64,000 nucleotides of DNA from Apoda limacodes (GCA_946406115.1 OX291551.1:29557381-29621380), one strand, 5' to 3'; positions 20,841 through 30,801 are shown, numbered from the stretch's first letter. Numbers and translations are program-made. The notes: generated by a model not told the origin, from the letters alone.

Positions 20841-22096
20841 ATTAGATATCTTCCTAATTAAATTATAATGAACAGCATATTTTTCTTCTTCTCCCTCTTC
20901 ATTTCGTCAAAAGCAGTTTACATTACGTCGGGCTCCAAACTCAACTAAGAATCTGCCCCTTTGATTGAGGTTAAATTCCCTGGTAACTTCTCTTCTTTAG
21001 CGTCACTAGTTTTTAACTATGAATTCCTTATTTGGATTTGTATCCTCGTGCGACAGAAATCGAAATAATTCGAGCGGGAAAGTCACAAAGGAAATAGACA
21101 AAGTTGAGTAATGGTCATAAAACGAAGTCGCGTAACTTCGATTTAATATTAGTAGTCTCTTGGCAATATTTCAAAGGAACGGCTACAAAGTATTTTATAA
21201 ATAATTAAATATTTCATATTGAAGGACGAGATATTTTTAATATTAAGCTTGGAGAGAAATAAGATTTCCGTATTCGAAGTGCGGATCAAAGTACGTCCTC
21301 GAGCGACGCTCCTCCTGTCGCCGCCGCTGTAAGGACATTTCAATCGTAGAAGAAATAAATGAAACTAAAAAGAACCGCCAAGGTCTTGTCAAATGGTTTC
21401 CTTATTTTATTTGATATTCTAATTTTGTTTTAATTAAAGCTTATATATGACTAAAGACACAAGATGAGTAAATACAGTAACGAGTGCACAAGAAAGAGAC
21501 CAATATATTTTCTAGTTCTAAAATAATGTGCTAACATTAAAAAAAATCATCAGGGAATTATATAGCAAAATATTCATAAACAACTTTTAAGCTGCGTCCT
21601 GCGGATCAATGTCTAATATATAATGCTATATCGGAAAATTTACTATTTGTCTTCTACTAAAACCACAACTCTTCTCGGTCTCTCTCTACCTAATATGTTA
21701 ATTGTATCAATCAATATTAATTTTCTACTATAATGGAAAAACCATTTGACAATCTAATTGTTTTTAATATTTTTGATGCAATGTGTTAATTTGAGAAACA
21801 AATAAATAAGAATATTTTATTATAAAATAAAAGTCTGGTAACCAATGCGACTAACATGACCACTGTTCTCATAAAACTTTAAGAGCTTTAAACGAAGTCT
21901 AACGACTAACCTTGCGATAAACGCTTTCTGACGAACTACTTGTAAAAAGTTCGATATAACTAAGAGTTTCAGTTCAGTAGCGGTCATATGTACAATAGTT
22001 AAACGGCTACTGGATTTTATAAAAACATCTAATAACTGCATAACATTCCTTATTTCATGCATTGTAGCCATATACTTCTCGCCAGCCTTCAAAAGT
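20841..22096. other. AT-rich stretch, no gene recognised
   Basis: The 21,149-21,343 minus frame contains R-T-L-I-R-T-S-N-T-E but no domain I can name; it could be the upstream gag end of the gypsy relic. The 90-codon frame at 21,820-22,092 is unassigned. Confidence 0.35.
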
Positions 22097-22380
22097 CCCC
22101 ACTGTTAGGGCACGGCCTACCCTCATAAGCGAGGGTGAGATAGGTCATAGTCCACACGCAGGCACAGTGCGGATTGTGGACTTCACATACGTCTTTTTTT
22201 TTCTTGACGTATGCAGGTTTCCTCACGATGTTTTCCTTCACTGAAAAGCCAGTGGTGAGAATAAGTGTACATGAGAAATTAAGAAAAGGCTCATTAGTAC
22301 ACGCCGACCCGGGGTTCGAACCTCCGCCTCTTGGGCTATGAAGTGAAATTTAAACCCCTCGACCACCACCGACTTTTTTT
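22097..22380 (-). mobile_element. tRNA-derived SINE, good copy
   Basis: On the minus strand the head reads GTCGGTGGTGGTCGAGGGG with a tRNA-like A-box region. About 45 bases on comes a B-box (GAGGTTCGAACCCCGGGTC) matching GGTTCRANTCC. The body follows with AACATCGTGAGGAAACCTGC and the tail ends CCCTAACAGTGGGG. A run of A precedes the head on this strand. Compared with the copy at 247-469 it keeps an extra segment (CCGCACTGTGCCTGCG region). RNA polymerase III would transcribe it from the internal A and B boxes. Confidence 0.85.
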
Positions 22381-22910
22381 TTTGTAGTCATATACAGGAT
22401 ATCGGAATCAGGTTATATCAAACATTAGGATACTGAATGGTCCAATATCGTAATATCGAAATTTTCTATATTAGTTTTTTTTTGATAAAGCGTAAATATT
22501 GCCAACCCGCGCTAAACCTAAATATTGTCCAATGTAATGTTGTCTCACTAATTCTTTAATTAGAAGCTTAATAGTTACCAAACGCAATTGCAGCTATTGC
22601 GTATTGTTGTTTGTATTGTTTTCACACAACCAAAGTCCGGTTTTGAATAGATAGTGGTCAAATTATCCCTTTGCTGACATCATGCTGAGTAAATTTGACT
22701 AGCAATACCAATATATATAAATTCAAGTCTCATCAAATTGTGACTCTAAATCAAAAAAATCGGCCAATTGCGAGTCGAACACGCGCACCGAGGGTTCCGT
22801 ACTTACCACCATTAACGCAATTTACTTACAAACACAAACAAAAACAGTGCCGCTAAGTGGTCACCCATCCAATTACTGACCCCAAGCCCAACGTTGATTA
22901 ACTCTGAATA
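22381..22910. other. AT-rich stretch with one interspersed-repeat end
   Basis: At about 22,758-22,803 the sequence CGGCCAATTGCGAGTCGAAC then ACGCGCACCGAGGGTTCCGT is a diverged end of the moth repeat seen again at 52.9, 57.4-57.7 and 63.8-64.0 kb. The rest is uninterpretable. Confidence 0.5.
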
Positions 22911-23500
22911 TCAGTGCCAAAAAAAAAATATGTTACTATTTTGTTTAATAATAACTAGATGACGCTGTAACGGTGGTTTAAAATAGTAAATGGCTTTAGT
23001 TCTCCTACGGATTTCCTCTTTCCTGATTCGATCACGTAGGGAAACTCCGAGCATAGCTCTTTCCATCGCCCGGTGAGCGACCTTGAGCTTTCGTATAAGG
23101 CCCATAGTTAGCGGCCACGTCTCAGTGCCGTAAGTCATCACTGGCAACACACACTGGTTGAAGACTTTTGTCTTCAAGCACTGGGGTATTTGGGACGAGA
23201 AAATAGAACGCAGTTTTCCGAACGTTGCCCAACCGAGTTGGATTCGGCGATTAACTTCTTTCTCGAAATCGGACCTACCTAATCGAACAGTTTGTCCCAG
23301 GTATACGTATTCGTCAACAACTTCGAGTGTAGAGTTCCCAACAGTTATTGGAGTGGGTGCTACATGACCATTCGGCATGATTTTCGTCTTGTCTATGTTA
23401 TAACTACTGTTTGTTATTCATCGCAAAACATATATCATTAGCGACTTGGAGCATCGCAGTGACTGTGCTATGACCTGTACGAAATCCTTATTGAAATGGA
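22911..23500 (-). pseudogene. RTE-type LINE reverse transcriptase, C-terminal fragment
   Basis: The open minus frame of 155 codons reads E-Y-V-Y-L-G-Q, then V-N-R-R-I-Q-L-G-W-A-T-F-G-K-L. It continues with L-K-T-K-V-F-N-Q-C-V-L-P-V-M-T-Y-G and A-M-E-R-A-M-L-G-V-S-L-R-D-R-I-R, the very conserved post-catalytic region of moth RTE elements. Upstream of its first Met the same frame continues with N-I-D-K-T-K-I-M, and after a frameshift A-M-L-Q-V-A-N-D as far as about 23,500. The catalytic Y-A-D-D itself is absent. The downstream end stops abruptly at the K-A-I-Y-Y segment, near 22,980. The Jockey insertion at 23,514 abuts the upstream end. Confidence 0.9.
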
Positions 23501-23501
23501 C

Positions 23502-23513
23502 TGACCAGTGCAT
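23502..23513 (+). repeat. left target-site duplication of the intact Jockey element
   Basis: TGACCAGTGCAT occurs here and again at 29,108-29,119, on either side of the Jockey element. A 12-bp duplication is in the usual range for such insertions. Confidence 0.7.
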
Positions 23514-23977
23514 CGTGGGTATCTTCTCTTACACCCTACTGGGTGTTGAGGTGCGGGTGTCGGGGGAGGGGAGTTTACCTCCCACCATGACCCGGGCAGA
23601 AGCTCAGGGGTGCTGAACACCCCCGGTGAAATATTAGAAAGGAGGCCTACTTTTCAGGCCCCCTTGTGGGTAATAATTTTGTCGCCATAAGCGATACAGA
23701 AAGTAGAAGGTAATGCGAGAGTAGGCGCCAAAAACGAAAACAAAAATAAAAGCAAAATAAAACAAAAGTAAGAACAAAGCAAAACAAAAGAGCGAAATTA
23801 AAATAAAATAAGAACGAAGCGAAATAAAAACGAAAATAAAATAAAATAAAAACAAAATAAAAGCAAAATAAAAACGAAATAAAACAAAAAATAAGCAGAA
23901 ATAAAAGCAAGTATAGACGTTAAAAGCGGAATGAGTTAGGAAAGAAGGTGAGTAGGTAGGGGGGTGAATAAGTAAAC
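23514..23977 (-). other. 3' UTR of the intact Jockey element
   Basis: On the minus strand it begins after the ORF2 stop, passes through a T-rich tract built of TTTTATTTCG- and TTTTATTTTG-like words (plus-strand 23,725-23,915) and ends in a GC-rich part (23,514-23,690) that includes a hairpin-like GGGTGTT/AACACCC. The block around 23,580-23,670 recurs at 54,170-54,270 in the degraded copy. No poly(A) tail is visible. The T-rich tract creates two long spurious open frames. Confidence 0.8.
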
Positions 23978-26728
23978 TTATTCACCCACAGGAATAAGCT
24001 CTCGGGGGAGAGCCCTGCCTTCCGGCGGGCGGGCGTGTAAGGGGGCTATGCCCCTTAAGTGTACATGGTGGCTGTTGTCAGCGCGGGTGAATAAACGTTT
24101 CGACAAACCAGATATGAACTCTGCGAGTGGCTCGGTTTTGGTGTCTCTAGCAATGGTGGAGTTGCGGACGTAGCGTCCCGCGCCGGTGATAAATCTCAGC
24201 GACTTATTTTGGACTGCCTGGAGCTTAAGTTTGTTGGTAGAAGATAGAAGACCGTACCAAGCAGGGGCTGCATAGGTCAGTCTCGACCGTATGTACAATT
24301 TGTACAGGCGAATTTTGGTTCTGAGTGGCAAGTCAGAGGAAAGCACCGGTCTAAGGCACGCCCGTGACGCGACTGCGCCTGCTGACACATGGTCTAGCAT
24401 TTTGCGCATGCGCAAGGGGCGGTCTATAATACAACCTAGGTACTTTACGCTGGGTTGCCACTCAATAACTTGACCGCGAAACACAAGTTTCGGTGGGAGA
24501 AACTTTTGCAGGCCGGTCAATAATGCTGATGTCTTGCTGGCATTAACGGCTATTCTCCACTTGTCCAGCCAGCCAGGCAAAGTGTCCAATAGTCGCTGCA
24601 TTTTTTTGGCTGCTAAACTAGCTTTGCGGGAGGAGGACATATAGGCGCTGTCGTCCGCGTAAAGGGCTAGGATGACGTCTTCAACACCTTCAGCTAGACC
24701 GGAGTCACTGAGAGTGGGGATGTCGTTGGTGAATAACGCATAGAGCAGTGGCGATAGGCAGCTGCCTTGAGGTACCCCTGCTCTAATGGGTTTACATGCT
24801 GACTGTTTGTTCTCGACCGAGACATAGAAGCTTCGTTTGTCCAGAAACGAGGCTATTACTCGCCCGAGCATCGGTGGGATGTCCGTCTCTAACAGCTTGT
24901 GTATTAAGCCTTCGTGCCAAACTGGATCGAAAGCCTTCTCCATATCGAGAAAGACTCCGACTGTGCGTCTGCCCTTGTTTAGCTCGAAGGCCATGTGGTG
25001 GAGCACTCGTACAAGCTGAAGAGTGGTACTGTGGCTGTCTCTAAAACCAAACTGTTCAGGCCTAAGCTGGATATGCGGGGATATCCTAAGTAATAGTAGG
25101 CGTTCGAACAACTTGGCTAAATTGGACAGCAATGTAATCGGTCGGTAATGTTCTGGGCGATGACGATCTTTCCCTGGTTTCGGGAGAACAATGATTTTGC
25201 CGATCTTCCACGAAGATGGGAAATGTCCAGTGCGCAGTATCCCATTAAAGATACGGGTGAGTGCCACCAGACCCTTCCTAGGCAGCATAATAATCGCTGT
25301 GTTTGGGATCTCGTCGGGACCGGGTGATTTGCGCTTGTTAAGTTTAGAGGCCTCCTTCCTAACCTCTTTAGGCGAAATAAAATAATCACCTCTGAGTGGT
25401 GGGGCTGGGGCCGCGAGAAACTGCTCTACGCGTTCTGTAACTCCTAACGTGTGGGCAGGGTTGATAATGGGGTTCGGCTTAAATTGGTCCTCAAAGTGGT
25501 CCGCAAAAAGTTCCGCGCGTTCCGCTGCGTGGTAATGACGAATACCAGCGGGGTCGATGAGTGGACATATAGGGGCGGGTGTTTTGGTAATTTGACGGGC
25601 CAGGCGATAGAGAGCCGTGTCGTTCTCACTGGCTTTAAATATAACCTGGTCCCATGAGTGTTGTCTGTAGTTACTAATTTCAGCTGTCAGATCCGCGCTA
25701 ATCTTGTTGAGGTCCCTCTTCACCACTGGGCATCGGGTGTCGCACCAGAGCTTTCGGAGGTCCCTCTTAGTCTTAAGTTTAGCGCGAAGATGCGCCGGTA
25801 GCAACTGCTTACCAGAGGCCGTGGCTGAGACACTGGTGGACTCCCTTAGAGCCTGTGCAATGGCAGTTGTGAAAGTACTAACTGCCTCTTCGACTTCTAA
25901 GGGAGTGGAAATGCCGCCAGCCGGGAGTTTATAATCCAGCATGGCGCGGTGGAATGTGGCCCAGTCTGTTATTCTGCGGGGGTTGGGGAGCGGTTTACCA
26001 GCTGCGGACACTCCTAGGACCAATAAGATTGGCAGATGCTGAGTGTCAGTGTCGTGGAGGACCTCTAACGACAATGACCAGCTAATATTGTGGGCTAAGG
26101 CGATGTCCAATACGTCCGGTGCGTGATTGTCAGCAGTGGGGTAGTGCGTTGGTGATCCTGGACCGATGACTAAATAGTTTTTGCTCTCAGCATCTGCTTT
26201 TAATTCACGACCCGATTTGGATGAAATTCGTGAACCCCATTGTTGGTGTTTGGTATTAAGGTCACCTAAAATAAGTGTGGGGGTGGCATCGCAAAAGATA
26301 TTGTCGATGTCACTTGGAGCGAAGGGGGTTGCTGGTGGCTTATATGCGGCGAAGACTTTAAGCTCCGCATTGCCGACCTTTAGTTTTACACCTATAGACC
26401 GAATATATGTAAAAAGGGGAAGGGGTAGTAATTCGTGAATAAGGTCACGTCTAATTAATACAGCCGTACCCCTGAAGGCCATATTAGCGGGAGAAATTTC
26501 GTCTCGTCTATAGGTGAAGAAATTTGGAATGCGGAGCTCATTCTCACCTCGGAGTTTCGTTTCGCCCAGTAACACAATGTGAATATCGTGTTCCTGGACT
26601 AGCGTTCTGAGGGCGGCTGTCTTGCCAATTATGCCCCCAGGGTTCCAGTACACAATTCTCAATTTAAGGCCCCGATGAGGCCCCATTAAATTCCCACGTG
26701 AGAATTGTGGTGAGTTGTGCCAATCCAT
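23978..26728 (-). CDS. Jockey ORF2: APE-type endonuclease and reverse transcriptase
   Basis: This 916-residue enzyme nicks target DNA and primes reverse transcription there. Endonuclease, about residues 20-240: V-Y-W-N-P-G-G, L-L-G-E-T-K-L (Glu56), I-L-G-D-L-N-T-K-H (Asp156, Asn158), D-V-L-D-I-A-L (205-211). The terminal dyad appears as T-D-T-Q-H-L-P, with two residues between Asp228 and His231, whereas most relatives have S-D-H. RT, about 490-750: R-K-S-P-G-P-D-E-I entry, Y-R-P-I-T-L-L, P-E-Q-F-G-F, G-V-F-L-D-M-E-K-A-F-D (Asp595), A-G-V-P-Q-G-S-C-L-S-P, A-L-Y-A-D-D-S-A-Y (Asp692, Asp693). The C-terminus has the Y-K-L-Y-I-R-S-R-L-T-Y-A-A-P-A-W region and ends L-I-P-V-G-E. No stops or frameshifts. 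ORF2 starts inside ORF1, so translation probably needs reinitiation or another coupling. Confidence 0.93.
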   Translation of the reverse strand: MDWHNSPQFSRGNLMGPHRGLKLRIVYWNPGGIIGKTAALRTLVQEHDIHIVLLGETKLRGENELRIPNFFTYRRDEISPANMAFRGTAVLIRRDLIHELLPLPLFTYIRSIGVKLKVGNAELKVFAAYKPPATPFAPSDIDNIFCDATPTLILGDLNTKHQQWGSRISSKSGRELKADAESKNYLVIGPGSPTHYPTADNHAPDVLDIALAHNISWSLSLEVLHDTDTQHLPILLVLGVSAAGKPLPNPRRITDWATFHRAMLDYKLPAGGISTPLEVEEAVSTFTTAIAQALRESTSVSATASGKQLLPAHLRAKLKTKRDLRKLWCDTRCPVVKRDLNKISADLTAEISNYRQHSWDQVIFKASENDTALYRLARQITKTPAPICPLIDPAGIRHYHAAERAELFADHFEDQFKPNPIINPAHTLGVTERVEQFLAAPAPPLRGDYFISPKEVRKEASKLNKRKSPGPDEIPNTAIIMLPRKGLVALTRIFNGILRTGHFPSSWKIGKIIVLPKPGKDRHRPEHYRPITLLSNLAKLFERLLLLRISPHIQLRPEQFGFRDSHSTTLQLVRVLHHMAFELNKGRRTVGVFLDMEKAFDPVWHEGLIHKLLETDIPPMLGRVIASFLDKRSFYVSVENKQSACKPIRAGVPQGSCLSPLLYALFTNDIPTLSDSGLAEGVEDVILALYADDSAYMSSSRKASLAAKKMQRLLDTLPGWLDKWRIAVNASKTSALLTGLQKFLPPKLVFRGQVIEWQPSVKYLGCIIDRPLRMRKMLDHVSAGAVASRACLRPVLSSDLPLRTKIRLYKLYIRSRLTYAAPAWYGLLSSTNKLKLQAVQNKSLRFITGAGRYVRNSTIARDTKTEPLAEFISGLSKRLFTRADNSHHVHLRGIAPLHARPPEGRALPRELIPVGE

Positions 26729-28721
26729 TAAAGAGGGCTGGCAACGGGTTTTGGCCGGCTGCGATGGCCTCTATGGCTGCGTTGAACGCCGCTATTGCGG
26801 CTCTAGCCACGTTTAGGGCACCAGCTTGCATGCGGGGTGGGCCCTGTGTGCCACTGTGGAGGCTAGTCGCGGGCGGCTGAGATTGCTGGGCAGCTGCTGC
26901 ACGTGGTTGCGGTTTTGTGGATGGCTGAGACGTTTTGGGGGGTTGCGGGGGGTCTGCGAACTGGGGGGGTGGCATAAAAATGTTGGGCATAAAGGAATAT
27001 GTGTCCAGTGCAACTGAAACAGTATCCGGAACGGTTGTGGTGGTTTGAGGTGCGGATTTTTTCCGCCGTGGCCTCCTTTTTTTCCCGAGAGCTTGGGTTC
27101 TATCTGTAGGAGGGTTGGCGGGAGGCATTAAATTTGCTCCTGCAGTTAGGTCATACTCCTGCCGCTGCAATTGTGGCAGGGGAGTAGGCGATGGCGGGGG
27201 TAAGTTTGTTGCCCGCTGGGCTTTGTTGCGGGGCGGTGGGGGATTAATAGACACCCCCTTACGCCTCGCTTCACGCCTGAAAACCGGACAAGAGCGGTTA
27301 TTGGCCGTGTGCGCCTTACTGCAGTTGGCGCATTTTAATGCGACCTTTTGTCGGTCGCATTCAGACGCCGGGTGATCGCCGCCGCAGCGCACACATTTAA
27401 TCGGCCGGTGACAATTAGTAGAAGCATGGCCGAATGCCTGGCATCTATGGCATTGCGCGGGGCCTGGGCGTGAGCGCCACGCTTCTATGGATATGCCAGG
27501 CATGCTGAGTAGCTCATTGAGAGCGTAAAGCTCTTGTAGCTCGGCGTGAGTGTGCCTGTGCTGCAATTGTGCGTAGTAAATACAGTTAGGTCGGCCCCTA
27601 ACTGCAGGAATTTGCCGCACATGCGACACTGGAAAGCTGGCGAGAGCGAGGTCCTCTGCCAGCTCAACAAGCGAGGTGTCCTGAGGGAGCCCCTTGATGG
27701 CGATTTTCTGTGGTCGATCGCTGTCTAAGCTGTAGCAGTACCATGATACTGCATGGTCCAGCTTAGACAGCTCGTCTATATAGGCCACTACCGTACGATA
27801 TTCCGAGGGCGACTTTGGGAAGAAACGTACCCCTTTGCCGAACGGCCGGGCGTTGGGGGCGTGGCCTAATAAGGAGTGCAACTTTTTCAAGTGCGTCGAC
27901 CACTGGGGGAGGGACTCCACAACTATCGGGGGGTGTCTGTCTTTGACCTTGTCTTTGGCATTGTCATTGACAATGATAGGCTGAGCAGTTGAGTTCGTTG
28001 GGAGGACTTTTGCTGACTGGGCACTCGTTGCTTGCGCATAGGAGTGTCCGCTAGGCGGCGCTGCCATTGGAGGTGCAGAAGGCTGAGGGGGGGTAATTTC
28101 GTTAGTTTCCATCCCTTCCAGCGGGGTGGGGTCATGGTGGGACTCAGCGGCGGCCTTTGAGGTGGACGCCTGGCCGGCCAACGACTTGTGCCGATCGGCA
28201 ATGGCCTCTCGGGCCTCTAAGCGTGCTCGCTCGGCGGGGTCCTTCGATGGGCTGAGGGAGAAGGGTCTCGGCCTTGTATCCCTGCTGCGTACCCTAGGGT
28301 CTCTCTGCGGCAGCGGGATTGAGGGCGGATTGAAGTTCCGCGGGACTGGCATAGGGGGCGTTATCTTGTTTGCGCTGCCCTGTTTGGACGACGACGGGTT
28401 CGGGTCTGGCCGGGGCGGGGTGTCCTCAATTGGAGAGAGCATGGTTGGAAGGGTGGGGAGATCTTCATCCCTAAACATTTCATCGCCGGTGTCTGAGGCC
28501 GAGTAAATCGACGATTGGGATATGGCCGAGGCCATAGAAACCCTAGATGGGGGCCGAGAAGGTGGGAACGCGACCGAAAAGGGCCGGTCCGCGGCAGAAA
28601 TTTCGCCGGTAAACAAATTACGCGCCACGACGGCGGCTGAGGGTTGGGAGCGTAACCATACGCCCCGTTTACGTACGCCTCCTCTACGTACCGGTGGTGG
28701 GGGTCCTGGGGGTGGCGGCAT
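26664..28721 (-). CDS. Jockey ORF1: Gag-like nucleic-acid-binding protein with three zinc knuckles
   Basis: The 685-residue protein would coat element RNA and help carry it to the nucleus. Residues 1-240 are Pro/Ser/Thr-rich and low in complexity. About 330-415 looks like the PRE_C2HC-type domain found before the knuckles in Jockey Gag proteins (G-L-P-Q-D-T…V-R-Q-I…R-P-N-C-I-Y-Y-A-Q-L). Three knuckles follow at about 424-478: C-H-R-C-x4-H-x4-C, C-V-R-C-x3-H-x4-C and C-A-N-C-x3-H-x6-C. The C-terminal third is Pro/Gln-rich. The start at 28,721 is the first Met of the frame; a downstream Met (for example residue 63) cannot be excluded. The length is usual for this clade. The plus-strand open frames across this region are GC-rich shadows. 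Confidence 0.9.
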   Translation of the reverse strand: MPPPPGPPPPVRRGGVRKRGVWLRSQPSAAVVARNLFTGEISAADRPFSVAFPPSRPPSRVSMASAISQSSIYSASDTGDEMFRDEDLPTLPTMLSPIEDTPPRPDPNPSSSKQGSANKITPPMPVPRNFNPPSIPLPQRDPRVRSRDTRPRPFSLSPSKDPAERARLEAREAIADRHKSLAGQASTSKAAAESHHDPTPLEGMETNEITPPQPSAPPMAAPPSGHSYAQATSAQSAKVLPTNSTAQPIIVNDNAKDKVKDRHPPIVVESLPQWSTHLKKLHSLLGHAPNARPFGKGVRFFPKSPSEYRTVVAYIDELSKLDHAVSWYCYSLDSDRPQKIAIKGLPQDTSLVELAEDLALASFPVSHVRQIPAVRGRPNCIYYAQLQHRHTHAELQELYALNELLSMPGISIEAWRSRPGPAQCHRCQAFGHASTNCHRPIKCVRCGGDHPASECDRQKVALKCANCSKAHTANNRSCPVFRREARRKGVSINPPPPRNKAQRATNLPPPSPTPLPQLQRQEYDLTAGANLMPPANPPTDRTQALGKKRRPRRKKSAPQTTTTVPDTVSVALDTYSFMPNIFMPPPQFADPPQPPKTSQPSTKPQPRAAAAQQSQPPATSLHSGTQGPPRMQAGALNVARAAIAAFNAAIEAIAAGQNPLPALFNGLAQLTTILTWEFNGASSGP

Positions 28722-29107
28722 TCCGCTAGTTGGCTGCTACCAGCATCCCTTGATGCGAGTCCGGCTGCAGCTGGGTCTGAGGGGTGGCCCAAAAGGGCCG
28801 CCCTTAGAAGAGTGACAAACGAAAGCGATCCGTGGCAATAAATGCCGAGAAAATAGAATAAAAATCGCTTACCACTAAATCCTCCTCAAGACCGCTGAAA
28901 AAGCGGAAACCGTCTACCTTCAAGCGCTGCTTTTGTAGGCGCAAACACGCAGAACACAACAAACACCTAGTCTCGTCTGTGCACGCACGTCCGCCGTCTA
29001 CAGGAATTGTTGTCTTGAAGCACATACACTTTTTTCACTTGAGATATAATTTTAACTTGGAGAGTATTATACACAAGGATGAGGATGATGATGATGATAG
29101 GTATGTA
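28722..29107 (-). promoter_or_regulatory. 5' UTR and probable internal promoter of the intact Jockey element
   Basis: Jockey elements use a promoter inside their transcribed 5' end. This region is the only place for it, but I see no clear TATA box, and the initiator cannot be fixed by eye. It contains GGGCGGCCCTTTTGGGCCACC (shown here only in part: GGCGGCCCTTTTGGGCC), a self-complementary word near 28,790. Confidence 0.45.
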
Positions 29108-29119
29108 TGACCAGTGCAT
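29108..29119 (+). repeat. right target-site duplication of the intact Jockey element
   Basis: TGACCAGTGCAT, exact partner of 23,502-23,513. Confidence 0.7.
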
Positions 29120-29619
29120 TTCTTTAAGGATATTGTGTGAGTGGTTTATGAACTATACTTTCAAGAAGTGTTGGAGAGAGTAGGAAGTATAGAAATAGGT
29201 CTGTACTGTTGTAAAGGATGTAGGTTTTGTGGTTTTAGGGAGTGGTATGACGAATTCTTTCTGCCAAATAGCGGGAAATAAGCATGTTGTCAGAGAGCTG
29301 TTTAAAATGTGTGTAAGTATTGGTAACAGGTCATCTAGGAAAGCATTTTAAAACAGATATTATTAGAGCCAGTCGCTTTGGAGGAAATTGATAGGAAAGA
29401 TCTCTTAACGCCACACGTAGAAATTAAGGTGAAAGTGAACGAGTTGCTATTGGGTCGTGGTATATTTTTAAAATGAGATAATGTTTTTAATTTAATTTGA
29501 TCCTTAAGTACAACAAGAGATGTTGAAACATGTTGGTTTAGTACATTCAGATCAGCGTTAATCTGAGAAATATCTGAAGAATTATTAATCCCAATATGTT
29601 TTAGAAACTTCCAAACCTA
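29120..29619. other. AT-rich stretch, no gene recognised
   Basis: Just before it, a short ATG/GATGAT microsatellite (29,080-29,098) of the type that ends RTE LINEs is present. The rest is uninterpretable. Confidence 0.4.
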
Positions 29620-30780
29620 CGAAGTTTGTACGAGTTCGATTTTTGTTTCCAGAAACTTGAAGCTTAGTACAGAGGTTTCTGCTATGACATACGGAATCAC
29701 TTTAAATGCGGGTGAAAAATGGAATTCCGTCACTTTTGCAGTTAAATGCACAGAACTTAGTATTTCAAATTTAGAATGACCTATTTCACTGTTCATGAAT
29801 CCCCTAAAAGGTTAAATAGGGGATAAAAAATTGTATTAGAATTTCCATATTTTTGTGTCTAAAAACTTTAAATTTTGCACCGAGGATCTTGGTAAAACAT
29901 AGCCAAACAATAATCTAAGAAAGAATTAACAAAAACATCCTCTAAGTGGGTAAAATTGGGGTTAAAGGTTTGAAAAAAAAAAAATCTAGATAGTTGTAAG
30001 TTTGTAAAGAAGAATTTGAGTAGCCTTTATTCGGAAAATTCTAGGGGTTGAAGCAGGGAATAAAAAAAATTATATGAAGTTCTCATATAAATGTATTTAT
30101 GTCTAGAAACTTCAAATTTTGCAATGAAATTGCCGTTATTAGATAGTAAAATTGGGGGTTGGAGGTTTGCGTAGAAATCCGTCAGATTTGAACCTAAAAC
30201 CAAAAAAAAAAGGCGTTAGGTCTTGTAGTTAAATTGAGATTGACTTGTTTCGCGGTTTTTGAATTTAAATATGTTATTTTTTAAGGCTAAACGCATAAAA
30301 ATTGTTGTTTGGCCTCGAGGTACAAAATTAAAGTTTAAATATTTCGGATCGAAAATTTGCTTAATAATTCCAATATTTTTGTAGGTAATGCCATATGGTG
30401 TTAAAACTTTTTTTTTCAAAATTCCACTTAAGATGTGTTTTACTATATTTCAAAGTCGTCCTCTATAGTTCAAAATAGGGGATGGAAATTTCGTAATTTT
30501 CGTGTCTAGAGACTCAAAATTTTGCACAGAAAATTTTGTTGTAATACACGCGAGCAAATTGCAAAATTGATCTTCTATAAGGGGGTACAATAGGGGTTGG
30601 AAGAAGTGTGTATGGAAATTCGTCATTCTTTAAAGCTAAATGCATACATTTTGTATTTGGCCTTTAGGATAAACTGTTTTCGAAAAATTATCCCCTAGTC
30701 AGCAAAATAGGGGATGAAATTTTTTATGACAGTTCCGATATTATAGTAGGTAAACCCGACAACAGTCAAAAGCCGTCTTT
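29620..30780. repeat. degenerate tandem array, period about 200-250 bp
   Basis: A consensus recurs with heavy drift: GTGTCTAGAAACTTCAAATT then TTGCAC-GA (near 29,646, 29,860, 30,100, 30,505), then GTGGGTAAAATTGGGG then TTGGAGGTTTG (near 29,945, 30,150, 30,585), then TAGGGGATGAAAATTT (near 29,815, 30,050, 30,475, 30,705) and TTTTTGTAGGTAAA-CC (near 30,375, 30,740). It ends in a T-run at 30,779-30,790, just before the giant LTR element. No coding content. Confidence 0.7.
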
Positions 30781-30797
30781 TTTTTTTTTTCTTCAAA

Positions 30798-30801
30798 AGT
30801 A
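30798..30801 (+). repeat. left target-site duplication of the giant LTR element
   Basis: AGTA directly before the TGTAG start. The same AGTA directly follows the CTACA end at 51,905. Ty3/gypsy-type integrases make 4-5 bp duplications. Confidence 0.8.

Larger units (their letters stand above)
23514..29107 (-). mobile_element. full-length Jockey-clade LINE with both ORFs open
   Basis: This 5.6-kb non-LTR retrotransposon lies on the minus strand: 5' UTR (about 28,722-29,107), ORF1 (28,721-26,664), ORF2 (26,728-23,978) and a 3' UTR to 23,514. Flanking 12-bp repeats mark the ends. The ORFs overlap by 65 nt in different frames, as is common for Jockey elements. It is far more GC-rich than its surroundings and has no stop or frameshift in either ORF, so it is the best candidate for a recently mobile LINE here. 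A degraded relative is at 53.9-55.5 kb. The first 60-70 bp of the inferred 5' end (29,041-29,107) are AT-rich, so the exact 5' boundary is less certain. Confidence 0.88.

Noticed and set aside
23634..23910. Phe/Tyr-rich minus ORFs of 73 and 87 codons resembling membrane proteins
   Set aside because: They are translations of the T-rich 3' UTR tract of the Jockey element.
26181..28506. Plus-strand ORFs across the Jockey element (for example 26,181-26,438, 27,115-27,375, 28,126-28,506)
   Set aside because: GC-rich shadows of the minus-strand ORF1 and ORF2, which carry the domains.
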